From Pseudoalteromonas sp. N1230-9 (GTDB lineage: Bacteria > Pseudomonadota > Gammaproteobacteria > Enterobacterales > Alteromonadaceae), in the NCBI RefSeq assembly GCF_032716425.1, contig NZ_CP090419.1:1614001-1678000 (forward strand): DNA of 64,000 nt, read 5' to 3'. The translations under genes were made by a program, and so were the position numbers. Below are positions 36,617-46,708 of the stretch, piece by piece. How positions within the stretch are numbered: the first letter of the stretch is position 1; each line of letters begins with the position of its first letter. The notes under the pieces were generated by a model. The model was not told the DNA's origin. It saw only the letters and a list, made by a program, of their open reading frames with translations, and made no database searches.

Positions 36617-37762
36617 CTAACAAAACCAAATACCCTCATTTAAAAGTGTAGTAAAGGTTTTCAAGAAAATGTGATTATTTTTTGAACTATTTATGTCGGT
36701 AGCTGTCAGGTAAGTTTGATCGGTGAGCTTTTTGATTAGCTCAAGTTCATCTAAATCATGCATATAGTTAACACCATTGATGCTTAATAGAACCTGTTCA
36801 TCAATTATTTGGTAAATTGCACGAGTACCGCCTAAACGCTCAAAAACAACGTCTTCATCATTGAGTAAGTCATTTACATCATCTAATGTGTAGGGCTCTT
36901 CTAAAGGCGCTAAATCCATTTCATGCTTTGGCTGGCTCATACTATTGCCTAGCCAAGTCTTAAACACTGCGTCATCATTAATCGCAGCAATCATTAATTG
37001 TTTTACTTTCTCGGCTTCAGTTTGGTCAAGTTCACCTTTTGATGAGCGTAATTTAAGCTCTGCATCACCGTATCGTTGATTGCCAAGTTCAGTATCAATG
37101 AGGTGATCAGCAAATTGTGATAATAAATCACGCTGATTAGGCGCTCTAAAACCAACAGAATAATTTAGTGCATTTTCAACTGCATAGCCTTCATGTGGGC
37201 AACCTGGTGGAACATAGAGAATATCTCCAGGTTCTAACACACAATCGATAACCGCAGGGAATTGCTCAACTTGCAACAGACTTTTATTTTGCGCAAATTG
37301 TTTTAAATTCGCGTCAGGCATACCAACTCGCCAGTGGCGTTTACCTTCACCCTGTATAATAAACACATCGTACTGGTCTAAATGCGGGCCTACACCACCA
37401 CCTGGGGTTGAGTAGCTGATCATCAAGTCATCGATACGCCAGTTTGGAATAAAGCGAAATGGTTCTAGCAGTTGCGCAGCATCGTTATGCCAATGGTCAA
37501 CTGCTTGCACTAAGAGTGTTGAATGTTGCTCTGTCAGTAAGCTAAAGTCTTCAAACGGGCCATGATATGCTTGCCAATCATCTGAGTGATTGGTCACAAT
37601 ACGTGATTCAATGCTTTCTTCCATTGCTAGACCGGCTAATTCTTCGGGCTCTATAGGATCAGCAAAATCTTTGAAGCCTTGTTTAATAAGTAATGGTTTT
37701 TTCTGCCAATACTCAGCTAAAAATTGCTCTTGGGTTAATGAATTGATGGTTAATTGATACAT
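36617..37762 (-). CDS. roxA: Ribosomal protein L16 arginine hydroxylase (JmjC-type cupin)
   Basis: A 2-oxoglutarate/Fe(II) oxygenase that hydroxylates an arginine of 50S ribosomal protein L16. The metal ligands are H127 and D129 (GPHLDQYD) and H190 (PPGCPHEGY), spaced as in E. coli YcfD/RoxA. The 381-residue length and the C-terminal winged-helix region also match. Its neighbours purB, hflD and mnmA are the usual context. Separated from purB by a terminator, so it probably has its own promoter. Confidence 0.92.
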   Translation of the reverse strand: MYQLTINSLTQEQFLAEYWQKKPLLIKQGFKDFADPIEPEELAGLAMEESIESRIVTNHSDDWQAYHGPFEDFSLLTEQHSTLLVQAVDHWHNDAAQLLEPFRFIPNWRIDDLMISYSTPGGGVGPHLDQYDVFIIQGEGKRHWRVGMPDANLKQFAQNKSLLQVEQFPAVIDCVLEPGDILYVPPGCPHEGYAVENALNYSVGFRAPNQRDLLSQFADHLIDTELGNQRYGDAELKLRSSKGELDQTEAEKVKQLMIAAINDDAVFKTWLGNSMSQPKHEMDLAPLEEPYTLDDVNDLLNDEDVVFERLGGTRAIYQIIDEQVLLSINGVNYMHDLDELELIKKLTDQTYLTATDINSSKNNHIFLKTFTTLLNEGIWFC

Positions 37763-37788
37763 AACATGACCTAAGCGAATTGATATAA

Positions 37789-37818
37789 AAAAAGCGAAAG
37801 GAAGGCCTTTCGCTTTTT
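37789..37818 (-). terminator. Rho-independent terminator after purB
   Basis: Stem AAAAAGCGAAAGG / CCTTTCGCTTTTT with an AAGG loop. On the minus strand it follows the purB stop and ends in a T-run. It may also work in the other direction. Confidence 0.88.
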
Positions 37819-37835
37819 TAAGTCTTAATTTGAAT

Positions 37836-39239
<1,404 letters not shown>

Positions 39240-39842
39240 TTAAATATACTGTTTAGCAATAGCGAGAATTTTTCTCTTCGAAAAGAAAAAGTGACGGCGT
39301 TTACCGCCCATTTGTCGCCATAACACGGCACTACGAATTCCGGCCAATAATAGGGCGCGGATTTTGTTTTGCGTGAGTTGCTGTTTTAATAACTCTGGCT
39401 TGCCGTATACTTGAATACGATGCCCAAGGGGGCTTAGCACCGATGAGTAAATATCGGCAAGCGCTGCGACCACAGTATCATCTGTGATAGCAAAATGGTC
39501 GAGGCGACGCTTAACATCATCAATGCGACGACCTAATTCATTTAAACTGTTTTGTTTTGCACTTAATGCGCGCTCTAACTGCATTAAGCCACCCACATAT
39601 TTTACGATTTCAACGTCTTTGTCAGAGCCTGCTGAAAGCTGGGCGATTAAGACACGGTAACCGTCACGTAAATTATGTTTACCCTGATATACATCTTCAG
39701 GGCTATTAGGTGATGTCTCGACAATACAGTTTAGTAATTTTTCTAATTCGTGATCACTGCCTTGGCCATATTGCGCAACTTTTTGTACTTGTTTGGCAAC
39801 TTGGCACATGGCGGCTAAAGCCATGACTTGGTGTTCTGTCAT
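39240..39842 (-). CDS. hflD: HflD family protein
   Basis: A 200-residue helical protein of the HflD family, named in E. coli for its effect on phage lambda lysogenisation; it binds CII and associates with the inner membrane. Family features include the N-terminal HQVMALAAMCQVAKQVQKVAQYG, and the C-terminal LLAGIRSAVLWRQMGGKRRHF. It starts in a TAATG overlap with mnmA, so the two are translationally coupled. Confidence 0.92.
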   Translation of the reverse strand: MTEHQVMALAAMCQVAKQVQKVAQYGQGSDHELEKLLNCIVETSPNSPEDVYQGKHNLRDGYRVLIAQLSAGSDKDVEIVKYVGGLMQLERALSAKQNSLNELGRRIDDVKRRLDHFAITDDTVVAALADIYSSVLSPLGHRIQVYGKPELLKQQLTQNKIRALLLAGIRSAVLWRQMGGKRRHFFFSKRKILAIAKQYI

Positions 39843-40942
39843 TATTTGATCACCGAATCAATAATACCACCACCTAAACAGACTTCGTCAGCATAGAATA
39901 CGGCTGATTGACCTGGTGTAACTGCTTTTTGTGGCTCATCAAATAATACGCGTGCCATACCATCTTCACCAACGAGTAAAGTACAGCTGATGTCTTCTTG
40001 GCGATAGCGGGTTTTAACAGTACAGCGTGTGGTACCTTTGGGGCCTTCGCGATCAACCCAGTGAAGTTGATTTGCATTTAAGCCATTACTGTATAGGCGA
40101 GGGTGGTCTTTACCTTGACCAACCACTAATACGTTACGGTCAACGTCTTTATCAACCACATACCAAGGTTCACCTGAACCTTCTTTCATGCCACCAATTA
40201 ATAAACCTTTACGTTGACCAAGGGTGTGGTACATCAAGCCTTCGTGATCACCTACTTCGTTGCCATCGGTATCTTCAATTTTACCTGGCTGTGCTGGTAA
40301 GAATTTTTGTAAGAAGTCTTTAAACTTACGCTCACCGATAAAGCAAATACCGGTACTGTCTTTTTTATCATGCGTAATTAAGTCTTGTTCTTCAGCTATG
40401 CGGCGAACTTCAGGCTTAGCAATATCGCCAACAGGGAACAGTGTTTGCGCAATATGCTCATGGCTTAGAGTGTATAAGAAATAGCTTTGATCTTTGTTGT
40501 CATCAAGGCCACGACACATTACAAATTTATCATCGCGTTTTTCGCGGCGTACATAGTGGCCTGTGGCAATGTAATCAGCACCCAAAGCCTCTGCTGCAAA
40601 TTCTAAAAATGCTTTGAATTTGATTTCTTTATTACACATGATGTCTGGGTTTGGCGTACGGCCTGCCTTGTACTCAGCTAAAAAGTACTCAAACACATTG
40701 TCCCAGTATTCGGCTGCAAAATTTACAGTGTGAAGCTCAATATCGAGCTTGTCGCACACAGCTTGTGCGTCTTTAAGGTCTTCAGCTGCAGCGCAATATT
40801 CATCATTATCGTCTTCTTCCCAGTTTTTCATGAACAGGCCTTCAACTTGATAGCCTTGTTGCTTTAATAAATACGCTGATACAGAAGAATCCACACCGCC
40901 GGACATACCCACGATGACTTTAATGTGACTATTTTCGCTCAT
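39842..40942 (-). CDS. mnmA: tRNA-specific 2-thiouridylase
   Basis: Adds sulfur to the wobble uridine (s2U34) of tRNA-Lys, tRNA-Glu and tRNA-Gln, using sulfur passed along the Tus relay. The PP-loop is GMSGGVDSS, and the two catalytic cysteines lie in MCNKEIKF (C103 from this start) and GICFIGER. The start at MSENSHIK fits other MnmA proteins; an upstream ATG at 40957 is possible. The tusDCBE operon that supplies sulfur is encoded 1.2 kb away. Confidence 0.96.
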   Translation of the reverse strand: MSENSHIKVIVGMSGGVDSSVSAYLLKQQGYQVEGLFMKNWEEDDNDEYCAAAEDLKDAQAVCDKLDIELHTVNFAAEYWDNVFEYFLAEYKAGRTPNPDIMCNKEIKFKAFLEFAAEALGADYIATGHYVRREKRDDKFVMCRGLDDNKDQSYFLYTLSHEHIAQTLFPVGDIAKPEVRRIAEEQDLITHDKKDSTGICFIGERKFKDFLQKFLPAQPGKIEDTDGNEVGDHEGLMYHTLGQRKGLLIGGMKEGSGEPWYVVDKDVDRNVLVVGQGKDHPRLYSNGLNANQLHWVDREGPKGTTRCTVKTRYRQEDISCTLLVGEDGMARVLFDEPQKAVTPGQSAVFYADEVCLGGGIIDSVIK

Positions 40943-41032
40943 AATATTCGCTGTCATTTTTTAACTGCTATGGAAAGGCTGGCATTATAGCATGCTTTTA
41001 GACGCCCAAACCAGCCAAAATCACAGCCGTTA

Positions 41033-41464
41033 TTAGTAAATCAAACTCAGTGGGTAGGCTTTGCCAGCTAAATGATCTTCAATGCATTTTAAAACTAGAG
41101 GGCTTCTAAGCGGCAGGCTTTTAATTTGCTCAAGGCTAAACCAATCTGCGCCTAGAATGTCATCATCTTGGGGAGATGGTTTAAACAGCTCTGGGCTATT
41201 AAAAGCAAAGCTAAAACGCATATAGTGAACGCCATTCGCGGCATGCAAATTATAAATGCCAACAAGATGGCTGGGATTAAGGCTAATGCCCGTTTCCTCT
41301 ATAAGTTCACGATGTGCAGCATCTGCTAAGGTTTCATTTGCCTCCAAATGGCCGGCAGGTTGGTTATAACAGATTTCACCTGTGTGTTTGTCACGCTCTT
41401 TAACAAGTAAAAATTTCTCTTGGCACGTGACAATAGCGGCCACTGTGACATTGGGTTTATGCAT
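41033..41464 (-). CDS. nudJ: Nudix hydrolase, NudJ-like
   Basis: A 143-residue pyrophosphohydrolase. The Nudix box runs from G38 to G59 ([20 protein letters not shown] and then TG), with all catalytic glutamates present. NudJ acts on HMP-PP and other diphosphates. Its start overlaps rluE by 8 nt, so the two form an operon, and it lies next to mnmA as in E. coli. Confidence 0.88.
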   Translation of the reverse strand: MHKPNVTVAAIVTCQEKFLLVKERDKHTGEICYNQPAGHLEANETLADAAHRELIEETGISLNPSHLVGIYNLHAANGVHYMRFSFAFNSPELFKPSPQDDDILGADWFSLEQIKSLPLRSPLVLKCIEDHLAGKAYPLSLIY

Positions 41465-42104
41465 CTGGGTTGTTCACTACTTTAAATTGGCCGTTATCTA
41501 AGCCATCGAGAGTATAGTCACCAATGCTGTACCGAATTAATCGCAAAGTTGGAAAGCCAACATGAGCAGTCATCCGGCGAACTTGGCGATTACGTCCTTC
41601 AGTGATAGAGATTTCTAACCAACTGGTTGGAATGTTTTTCCGCTCGCGAACGGGTGGTGTACGCGGCCAAATTGATGGCTCGTCAATACGTCTGACCTTA
41701 GCGGGCTTGGTCATGCCATCTTTAAGTTCTACGCCTTTGTTAAGGGCAAAGATAGCCTCATCACTGACATCACCTTCTACTTGCACCCAATATGTTTTAG
41801 CTGTTTTTTTATTGGGTTCAGTTAGTGTGTGTTGTAACTTACCGCAGTTTGTAAGAAGCAAGAGTCCTTCGCTGTCTCTGTCTAGGCGTCCTGCCGCATA
41901 CACGTCTTTAATAGTAATAAAGTCGGCTAGGGTTTTACGGTTTTGGTCATCAGTAAATTGGCAAAGCACATCAAATGGTTTGTTAAACAGCACCACTTTG
42001 CGTTGCTCTGGGCTAATTGCTTTTTTTACTTCTCGTTTTTGCGTAGGTCTTGAGTATGTTCGGCCACTGCTGCGACGCGGTTTATTTTTTGGTTTATTTA
42101 CCAT
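41457..42104 (-). CDS. rluE: 23S rRNA pseudouridine synthase E
   Basis: Converts uridine 2457 of 23S rRNA to pseudouridine. The RsuA-type core has [17 protein letters not shown] with the catalytic aspartate, and [13 protein letters not shown]. The basic N-terminus ([17 protein letters not shown]) is usual. ATG 42104 is used because AGGTG lies 7 nt upstream; it overlaps the tusE stop (TAATG). It therefore extends the tus operon. Confidence 0.92.
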   Translation of the reverse strand: MVNKPKNKPRRSSGRTYSRPTQKREVKKAISPEQRKVVLFNKPFDVLCQFTDDQNRKTLADFITIKDVYAAGRLDRDSEGLLLLTNCGKLQHTLTEPNKKTAKTYWVQVEGDVSDEAIFALNKGVELKDGMTKPAKVRRIDEPSIWPRTPPVRERKNIPTSWLEISITEGRNRQVRRMTAHVGFPTLRLIRYSIGDYTLDGLDNGQFKVVNNPDA

Positions 42105-42433
42105 TAAATACACCTAGCCGGTTTAGGTAAACCTGCAATTTTAGTTGCTTGCTTTGCAGGGCCTTTTGGAAACAGTTTGTATAAATACATACTGTTACCT
42201 TTTTCTTCACCTAGCTTTTGAGCCATTGCTTTTACCAGCATTCGAATAGCGGGGCTGGTGTTGTATTCAAGATAAAAATCACGCACAAAATGCACAACTT
42301 CCCAGTGCTGTTCACTTAAAGTAATGTTTTCTTGCTCGGCAATAATAGGTGCAAGCTCTTCGCTCCAATCATTTGTATCGAGCAAATAGCCTTGTTTGTC
42401 TGTTTCAATCTGTTTGTTATTAAATTCAAGCAT
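42104..42433 (-). CDS. tusE: Sulfur relay protein TusE/DsrC
   Basis: A 109-residue DsrC-family protein that accepts sulfur from TusBCD and passes it to MnmA for tRNA thiolation. The sulfur-carrying cysteine is the penultimate residue in GLPKPARCI. The body includes [22 protein letters not shown], characteristic of the family. It follows tusB by 3 nt. Confidence 0.95.
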   Translation of the reverse strand: MLEFNNKQIETDKQGYLLDTNDWSEELAPIIAEQENITLSEQHWEVVHFVRDFYLEYNTSPAIRMLVKAMAQKLGEEKGNSMYLYKLFPKGPAKQATKIAGLPKPARCI

Positions 42434-42436
42434 GAT

Positions 42437-42703
42437 TTACCAAGTAATCGTGTTTTGAGCTGATAATGTGAGTTCTACAAACTCAGCATAGCTAATGTTA
42501 ATATCACTTTCGTTTAGTGAGATGGCGCGTGCCGTGGCATCTTCTTCCAACAAGTGCAGGGTAGCAGAAAATTGTTTAAATTGGTTGATGTTATAACAAG
42601 CATCACCAACCAAAAGTACAGCGTGGTTGCTATCAATCAAATTCTCAAGTGTATTAAGGCAGTAATGCGATAAAGGTTTTGAAAAAATATGTAAGGTACT
42701 CAT
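42437..42703 (-). CDS. tusB: Sulfur relay protein TusB
   Basis: An 88-residue subunit of the TusBCD hexamer (DsrH family). MSTLHIFSKP, VLLVGDACYN and the terminal NTITW are typical. The catalytic cysteine of the complex is in TusD, so TusB is structural. It overlaps tusC by 4 nt. Confidence 0.88.
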   Translation of the reverse strand: MSTLHIFSKPLSHYCLNTLENLIDSNHAVLLVGDACYNINQFKQFSATLHLLEEDATARAISLNESDINISYAEFVELTLSAQNTITW

Positions 42704-43056
42704 AGAGTCACCACTTGATGCTGTTGAGCTATTAAAGCACGCTGCTGTTCAAAGTTAGCAACTTTAACGTCAATAATGAGATTTTCCTTAGTTAAATTAA
42801 AATCCACAAGTGACTTCTCGCACACATATATGTTTTCAACATCATATAACTCAAGCGTTTTTATCGTTTTAAAATAATTTTTAATACCTAACAGTTCAGG
42901 TTGTTGGTTTTTTTTAAGTGCTAGCACTGCATCCGCACTTAATAACCAACTGATATTCTGATCAATAGCTGCGAAGATAAGTGCCATGTCGAGCGATTCC
43001 CGAATGTGTTGGTCGTCAAATGGAGCATGTTGACTTATTACTAAAACATTTTTCAT
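42700..43056 (-). CDS. tusC: Sulfur relay protein TusC
   Basis: A 118-residue DsrF-family subunit of TusBCD. VLVISQHAPFDDQHIRESLDMALIFAA is the conserved N-terminus, and a second half (ALKKNQQPELLGIKNYFKTI, YVCEKSLVDFN) matches the family. Overlaps tusD by 4 nt. Confidence 0.9.
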   Translation of the reverse strand: MKNVLVISQHAPFDDQHIRESLDMALIFAAIDQNISWLLSADAVLALKKNQQPELLGIKNYFKTIKTLELYDVENIYVCEKSLVDFNLTKENLIIDVKVANFEQQRALIAQQHQVVTL

Positions 43057-43406
43057 TTAAATTGCACCCATTTATCTGCTTCACTGGCTAGCATTGCAAA
43101 CTCAGCAAGCCCTGCAACCGTGAAAACACCCGTATTCTGTGTATCCAAACCACGTTTTTCGGCTGCTGTAACGCATAACAATAGAGGAACTTCTTTTGCC
43201 GATAACTTTTGCCAAAGTTGTTTTATAGGTAGTTCATCGCTAGCAAGATCTAAATGATTGCTCGCATGGAAAATTCCTGCTTGGTATAAGAAAATAGCTG
43301 AAATGGTGTGGCCGCCTGCAATACAAGCTTCAGCAAACTTAATTAAGCGCTGTGTTGTATCATGATCAGTCGGTGCGGTATGAAGAGATAGTACAAATTG
43401 TGCCAA
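43053..43406 (-). CDS. tusD: Sulfur relay protein TusD
   Basis: A 117-residue DsrE-family subunit. The active cysteine C78 lies in LLLCVTAAEKRG, the same position as in E. coli TusD. It is first in the tusD-C-B-E-rluE-nudJ transcript and has its own promoter region behind the yccA terminator. Confidence 0.92.
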   Translation of the reverse strand: MAQFVLSLHTAPTDHDTTQRLIKFAEACIAGGHTISAIFLYQAGIFHASNHLDLASDELPIKQLWQKLSAKEVPLLLCVTAAEKRGLDTQNTGVFTVAGLAEFAMLASEADKWVQFK

Positions 43407-43423
43407 AACGCATCCAATAAAAA

Positions 43424-43441
43424 AGCCCCTAGAAAGGGGCT
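43424..43441 (-). terminator. Rho-independent terminator after yccA
   Basis: Stem AGCCCCT / AGGGGCT with an AGAA loop. On the minus strand it is followed by TTTTATTGG and separates yccA from tusD. Confidence 0.82.
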
Positions 43442-43463
43442 ATTTTATCAGATAAATATCTAT

Positions 43464-44129
43464 TTAGTCATCACTTGCGCCAAGTAGGTGTAGAAGTGAT
43501 GTAAATAAGTTATATACATTCAAGTAAAGGGCTACAGTTGCACGAATGTAGTTAGTTTCACCACCGTTAATAATACGGCTTGTGTCAAATAAGATTAAGC
43601 CAGACATGATTAAAACTACAGCAGCATTGATAACCATGAAAGTAATAGAGCTACCGATGAATAGGTTTACTAAACTAGCAATGATAACAACGATTAGACC
43701 AACTGTTAAAAAGCCACCCATGAATGAGAAGTCTTTTTTAGTCGTCAGTGCATAGGCTGATAAACCAAAGAAAATTAACGCGGTCGAACCAAGAGCCTGC
43801 ATAATGAGTAATGGGCCGTTTGGCATTGCTGCATAGTAATTTAAAATAGGACCAAGGCCTGCGCCCATAAGCCCTGTAAATACAAATACCCAAGCGACAC
43901 CAGAGGCTGAGTCAGCTTTTTTGTTGACTACAAAAAGTACACCAAATGCAATAAGGCTGAATACCAGACCCATGAAGTAAGGTAAATTCATCGCCATTGA
44001 AATACCGGCTGTCACTGCGCTGAATGCTAATGTCATGGCCAGTAAGAAATAAGTATTTTTAAGTACTTTGTTTGTTTCAATGGTCGACATAACCGGTTTA
44101 GCGGTATTGTACGAGTGATTAAACGCCAT
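43464..44129 (-). CDS. yccA: Bax inhibitor-1/YccA family membrane protein
   Basis: A 221-residue inner-membrane protein with seven hydrophobic segments, of the BI-1 family; E. coli YccA modulates FtsH. Family motifs are NKVLKNTYFLLAMTLAFSA and the C-terminal LNVYNLFTSLLHLLG, and LILFDTSRIINGGE. AAAGGAGCTCTACA precedes the ATG. It adjoins the tus operon, as in E. coli and Vibrio. Confidence 0.93.
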   Translation of the reverse strand: MAFNHSYNTAKPVMSTIETNKVLKNTYFLLAMTLAFSAVTAGISMAMNLPYFMGLVFSLIAFGVLFVVNKKADSASGVAWVFVFTGLMGAGLGPILNYYAAMPNGPLLIMQALGSTALIFFGLSAYALTTKKDFSFMGGFLTVGLIVVIIASLVNLFIGSSITFMVINAAVVLIMSGLILFDTSRIINGGETNYIRATVALYLNVYNLFTSLLHLLGASDD

Positions 44130-44388
44130 TGTAGAGCTCCTTTAAATGAACTATTTAGTTCGTTAGTTCCAATTATTAAACTAGAACTAAGACTACCAAG
44201 AGTTATATATTTGGGCAAACCTTTGTAGTTCAATAGACACGATAAATAATTGAAAAGTTCAATGTTGCGCATAATCTAAACGCTGCTGTACTAATGCTGA
44301 GCAAATTAATTGTTTTTTAATCACTTAAACAGTTTTTTGAAAAAAAAGCTTCACAAAGCTCATTGGCTTATCTATTATGCACGCCGTC

Positions 44389-44479
44389 GGAGAGATGGCA
44401 GAGTGGTCGAATGCACCGGTCTTGAAAACCGGCAGGGGTTTGTAGCCCCTCTAGGGTTCAAATCCCTATCTCTCCACCA
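44389..44479 (+). tRNA. tRNA-Ser (anticodon UGA), copy 1
   Basis: A 91-nt gene including an encoded CCA. The acceptor stem is GGAGAGA / TCTCTCC. The anticodon loop CTTGAAA gives UGA, decoding UCA and related codons. The long variable arm GGGG-TTTGTAG-CCCC is of the class II serine type, and the T arm GGGTTCAAATCCC is intact. Confidence 0.96.
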
Positions 44480-44523
44480 TTATTACTAAGCTATTTGCGC
44501 AAGCGAGTAGTTATTTCGCATTC

Positions 44524-44614
44524 GGAGAGATGGCAGAGTGGTCGAATGCACCGGTCTTGAAAACCGGCAGGGGTTTGTAGCCCTTCTAGGGTTCAAATCC
44601 CTATCTCTCCACCA
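44524..44614 (+). tRNA. tRNA-Ser (anticodon UGA), copy 2
   Basis: A tandem duplicate of the first copy, 44 nt downstream and also 91 nt with CCA. It differs by one base in the variable arm (CCCC to CCCT), changing a G-C pair to G-U. The acceptor, anticodon and T arms are identical. Followed by a terminator, so both are likely one transcript. Confidence 0.96.
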
Positions 44615-44621
44615 TCATTAG

Positions 44622-44650
44622 AGCCGCTGATTAGTTCAGCGGCTTTTTTG
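44622..44650 (+). terminator. Rho-independent terminator after the tRNA-Ser pair
   Basis: 9-bp stem AGCCGCTGA / TCAGCGGCT with a TTAGT loop and a TTTTT tail. Confidence 0.9.
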
Positions 44651-44759
44651 TGTCTAATCCTTTCTCATCTCTAGTACGACTATTGTCGATATTTCGGATT
44701 TTCTCTAGTTAGTCCATGCTTATTACTTCTCGTATTATCTTTGTTAAAGTAGGGAATTT

Positions 44760-45155
44760 ATGAAACATCGTATAGCAAAGAGTGTAGGACTATCTTTATT
44801 ATCGCCTGTGATCATTGGTTGTGTCTTAGGCCTGTATTATGCGTTTACCTTAGAAGGAAATGGCTTAAGTATTTTCTTTAACCTCTTAGTGAGCGCCATT
44901 TCTAATGCCCATATTGTTGGCTTAACAATGGCGGCCTTTGTCGTGCCTGGTTACTTATTAATGTATAAGTACGCGAAAGTGAACTACTCGGGTGTTTTAA
45001 CACTGGGTTTATTAGGTGGCGCTATTTTTAGTTACTTGCTAAGTGCAACTGCGGGTACCGCATTTATTGTGAATGCACTTATGTCTGCATTGGCTGCAGG
45101 TTTATTCTTATTTGGATTGAGACAAGGCTTGGCAGTTCAAACTCCCCATCAATAG
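44760..45155 (+). CDS. Small integral membrane protein, unrecognised
   Basis: A 131-residue protein with four hydrophobic segments (LSLLSPVIIGCVLGLYYAF, AHIVGLTMAAFVVPGYLLM, GVLTLGLLGGAIFSYLLSA, VNALMSALAAGLFLFGL). A four-helix layout with short loops and no charged motif in the membrane. AAGTAGGGAATTT precedes the ATG. No family recognised. It stands alone between the tRNA pair and msrC. Confidence 0.65.
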   Translation: MKHRIAKSVGLSLLSPVIIGCVLGLYYAFTLEGNGLSIFFNLLVSAISNAHIVGLTMAAFVVPGYLLMYKYAKVNYSGVLTLGLLGGAIFSYLLSATAGTAFIVNALMSALAAGLFLFGLRQGLAVQTPHQ

Positions 45156-45280
45156 CAGAATATTTAATCAAGCTGACTGAAATTGAGGGCAAAATGTTTT
45201 TTTTTGCCTTTAAAAGGTTTCATTTGTCGCCCACAAAGAGTACCTTTAGCTACTGTATGTTTAATAAGAAGTAGTTTGGT

Positions 45281-45739
45281 ATGTCGAAGCAAAAATTTTA
45301 CCAGTCATTAGTTAAACAAACTGAATCGCTGATTAATGGTGAGTCAAATGTTATAGCGAATATGGCAAATATTAGTGCGCTTTTGTTTACCTCGTTAGAG
45401 GATATTAACTGGGCGGGTTTTTATTTAATGGATTCGCCAGATGAGCTAGTACTTGGTCCGTTTCAAGGCAATCCGGCCTGTATCCGTATTCCTGTAGGTA
45501 AAGGAGTATGTGGCACGGCTGCTAAGACACAAGAAACACAATTAGTGGAAGATGTTCATGCATTTGCCGGTCATATAGCCTGTGACGCTGCATCTAACTC
45601 TGAAATTGTGGTACCCATTTTTAAAGATGGTAAAGTTTTTGCCGTACTTGATATTGATAGTCCAAGTATCGGACGTTTCGATGTTGACGACCGCACAGGT
45701 CTAGAAGCACTTGTAAAATGCTTTGAGGCAAACCTGTAA
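45281..45739 (+). CDS. msrC: Free methionine-(R)-sulfoxide reductase (GAF domain)
   Basis: A 152-residue GAF-fold enzyme that reduces free L-methionine-(R)-sulfoxide. Three cysteines C67 (PACIRI), C77 (GVCGTA) and C101 (HIACDAAS) have the 10- and 24-residue spacing of the E. coli fRMsr catalytic cysteines. DINWAGFYL and VPIFKDGKVFAVLDIDSP are family motifs. It overlaps the next gene in a TAATG, forming an operon towards proQ and prc. Confidence 0.93.
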   Translation: MSKQKFYQSLVKQTESLINGESNVIANMANISALLFTSLEDINWAGFYLMDSPDELVLGPFQGNPACIRIPVGKGVCGTAAKTQETQLVEDVHAFAGHIACDAASNSEIVVPIFKDGKVFAVLDIDSPSIGRFDVDDRTGLEALVKCFEANL

Positions 45740-46017
45740 TGAAAGATCTACTAAACGTGCAAGATTACCTTTTTTCCATTCAAGATGTTGGTGATTGGGA
45801 AGGTGAAGAAGAAGTTGTAGCCGAAAGGCTCAATGAGTTGATTCACATGGCTTGGGATCGTCTCCCTGACGACCTTGACTGTGAGTCGATTGATGAAATT
45901 ATAAATGGTATTTGGGAACACCTTCGAGGGGAGCTTGCACTTTTAGAGGCCGAATTCGAAGAGTTGACCGACTGGGTAACACACTATGTCGATTCATCAC
46001 TTGATGAAAAGATGTAA
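45739..46017 (+). CDS. Small acidic helical protein between msrC and proQ
   Basis: A 92-residue, strongly acidic protein (DVGDWEGEEEVVAERLNEL, ALLEAEFEELTDWV) predicted all-helical with no membrane segment. It is coupled to msrC by a 1-nt overlap and is 14 nt before proQ. No family recognised. Constant location and tight packing suggest a real gene. Confidence 0.75.
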   Translation: MKDLLNVQDYLFSIQDVGDWEGEEEVVAERLNELIHMAWDRLPDDLDCESIDEIINGIWEHLRGELALLEAEFEELTDWVTHYVDSSLDEKM

Positions 46018-46031
46018 TAAAAGGTTCTAAC

Positions 46032-46682
46032 ATGGAAACCACAAACAAGCTAAAAGATATTAATGAAGTACTGGATTTCTTATATCAAGAATTTCCGCAA
46101 TGTTTTAAACAAAAAGACGGCATTCAGCCGCTTAAAGTCGGTATCTTTAAAGATATCGCTGAGCGCATTGAAGGTTCTGAGAAAGTAAGTAAAACTCAGG
46201 TTCGTCAAGCACTTAGAAAGTATACCTCAAATTGGCGCTATTTAGAGGCAGTGACTAAATCTGAGTTCCGCATCGATCTTGATGGTAATCAAGATGAAAA
46301 AGTGGAACAAGAACACATTGAGCACGCCCAAAAAGCACTTGAAGAAAGCCGCGCCAAAATGGCTAAGCGTAAAAAGCAGCAACGTCCACGTAGAGATTCA
46401 GACACAAAATCTTACAAAAAGAACGGTGCTCAAAATGCCAAATCTGGTGATAAAGGCGCTAGAGTAGGTAATAAGCCTGCAAAAGCTGCACCTGCTAAAC
46501 GTTCAGGAAAAGTTGAACCTTTACCTGCCTCTGAGGTCAAGGTTAATAGCAAAGTGAAAGTTAAACTTGGCCAAGCCCTTGTAAATGCTGTTATAACAGA
46601 AGTGAACAAAGATGAAGTTCATGTTGAGTTAGTAACAGGGATGCAAGTTAAGACCAAAGCAGACAGCCTGTATATCATTTAA
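46032..46682 (+). CDS. proQ: RNA chaperone ProQ
   Basis: A global RNA-binding protein that stabilises sRNAs and mRNA 3' ends. Residues 1-115 are the FinO/ProQ domain (VLDFLYQEFPQCF, PLKVGIFKDIAER, VRQALRKYTSNWRYLEAV). A lysine/arginine-rich linker (KRKKQQRPRRDSDTKSYKKN) joins it to a C-terminal Tudor-like domain (VKVNSKVKVKLGQALVNAVI). The layout matches E. coli ProQ. It precedes prc, as in E. coli. Confidence 0.95.
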   Translation: METTNKLKDINEVLDFLYQEFPQCFKQKDGIQPLKVGIFKDIAERIEGSEKVSKTQVRQALRKYTSNWRYLEAVTKSEFRIDLDGNQDEKVEQEHIEHAQKALEESRAKMAKRKKQQRPRRDSDTKSYKKNGAQNAKSGDKGARVGNKPAKAAPAKRSGKVEPLPASEVKVNSKVKVKLGQALVNAVITEVNKDEVHVELVTGMQVKTKADSLYII

Positions 46683-46708
46683 TAGCTGTAAAAAGAAAGG
46701 AGTTGTGT

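Noticed and set aside
44033..44272. 79-residue minus-strand frame over the yccA start
   Set aside because: It overlaps yccA and its promoter, has no ribosome site and no conserved features.
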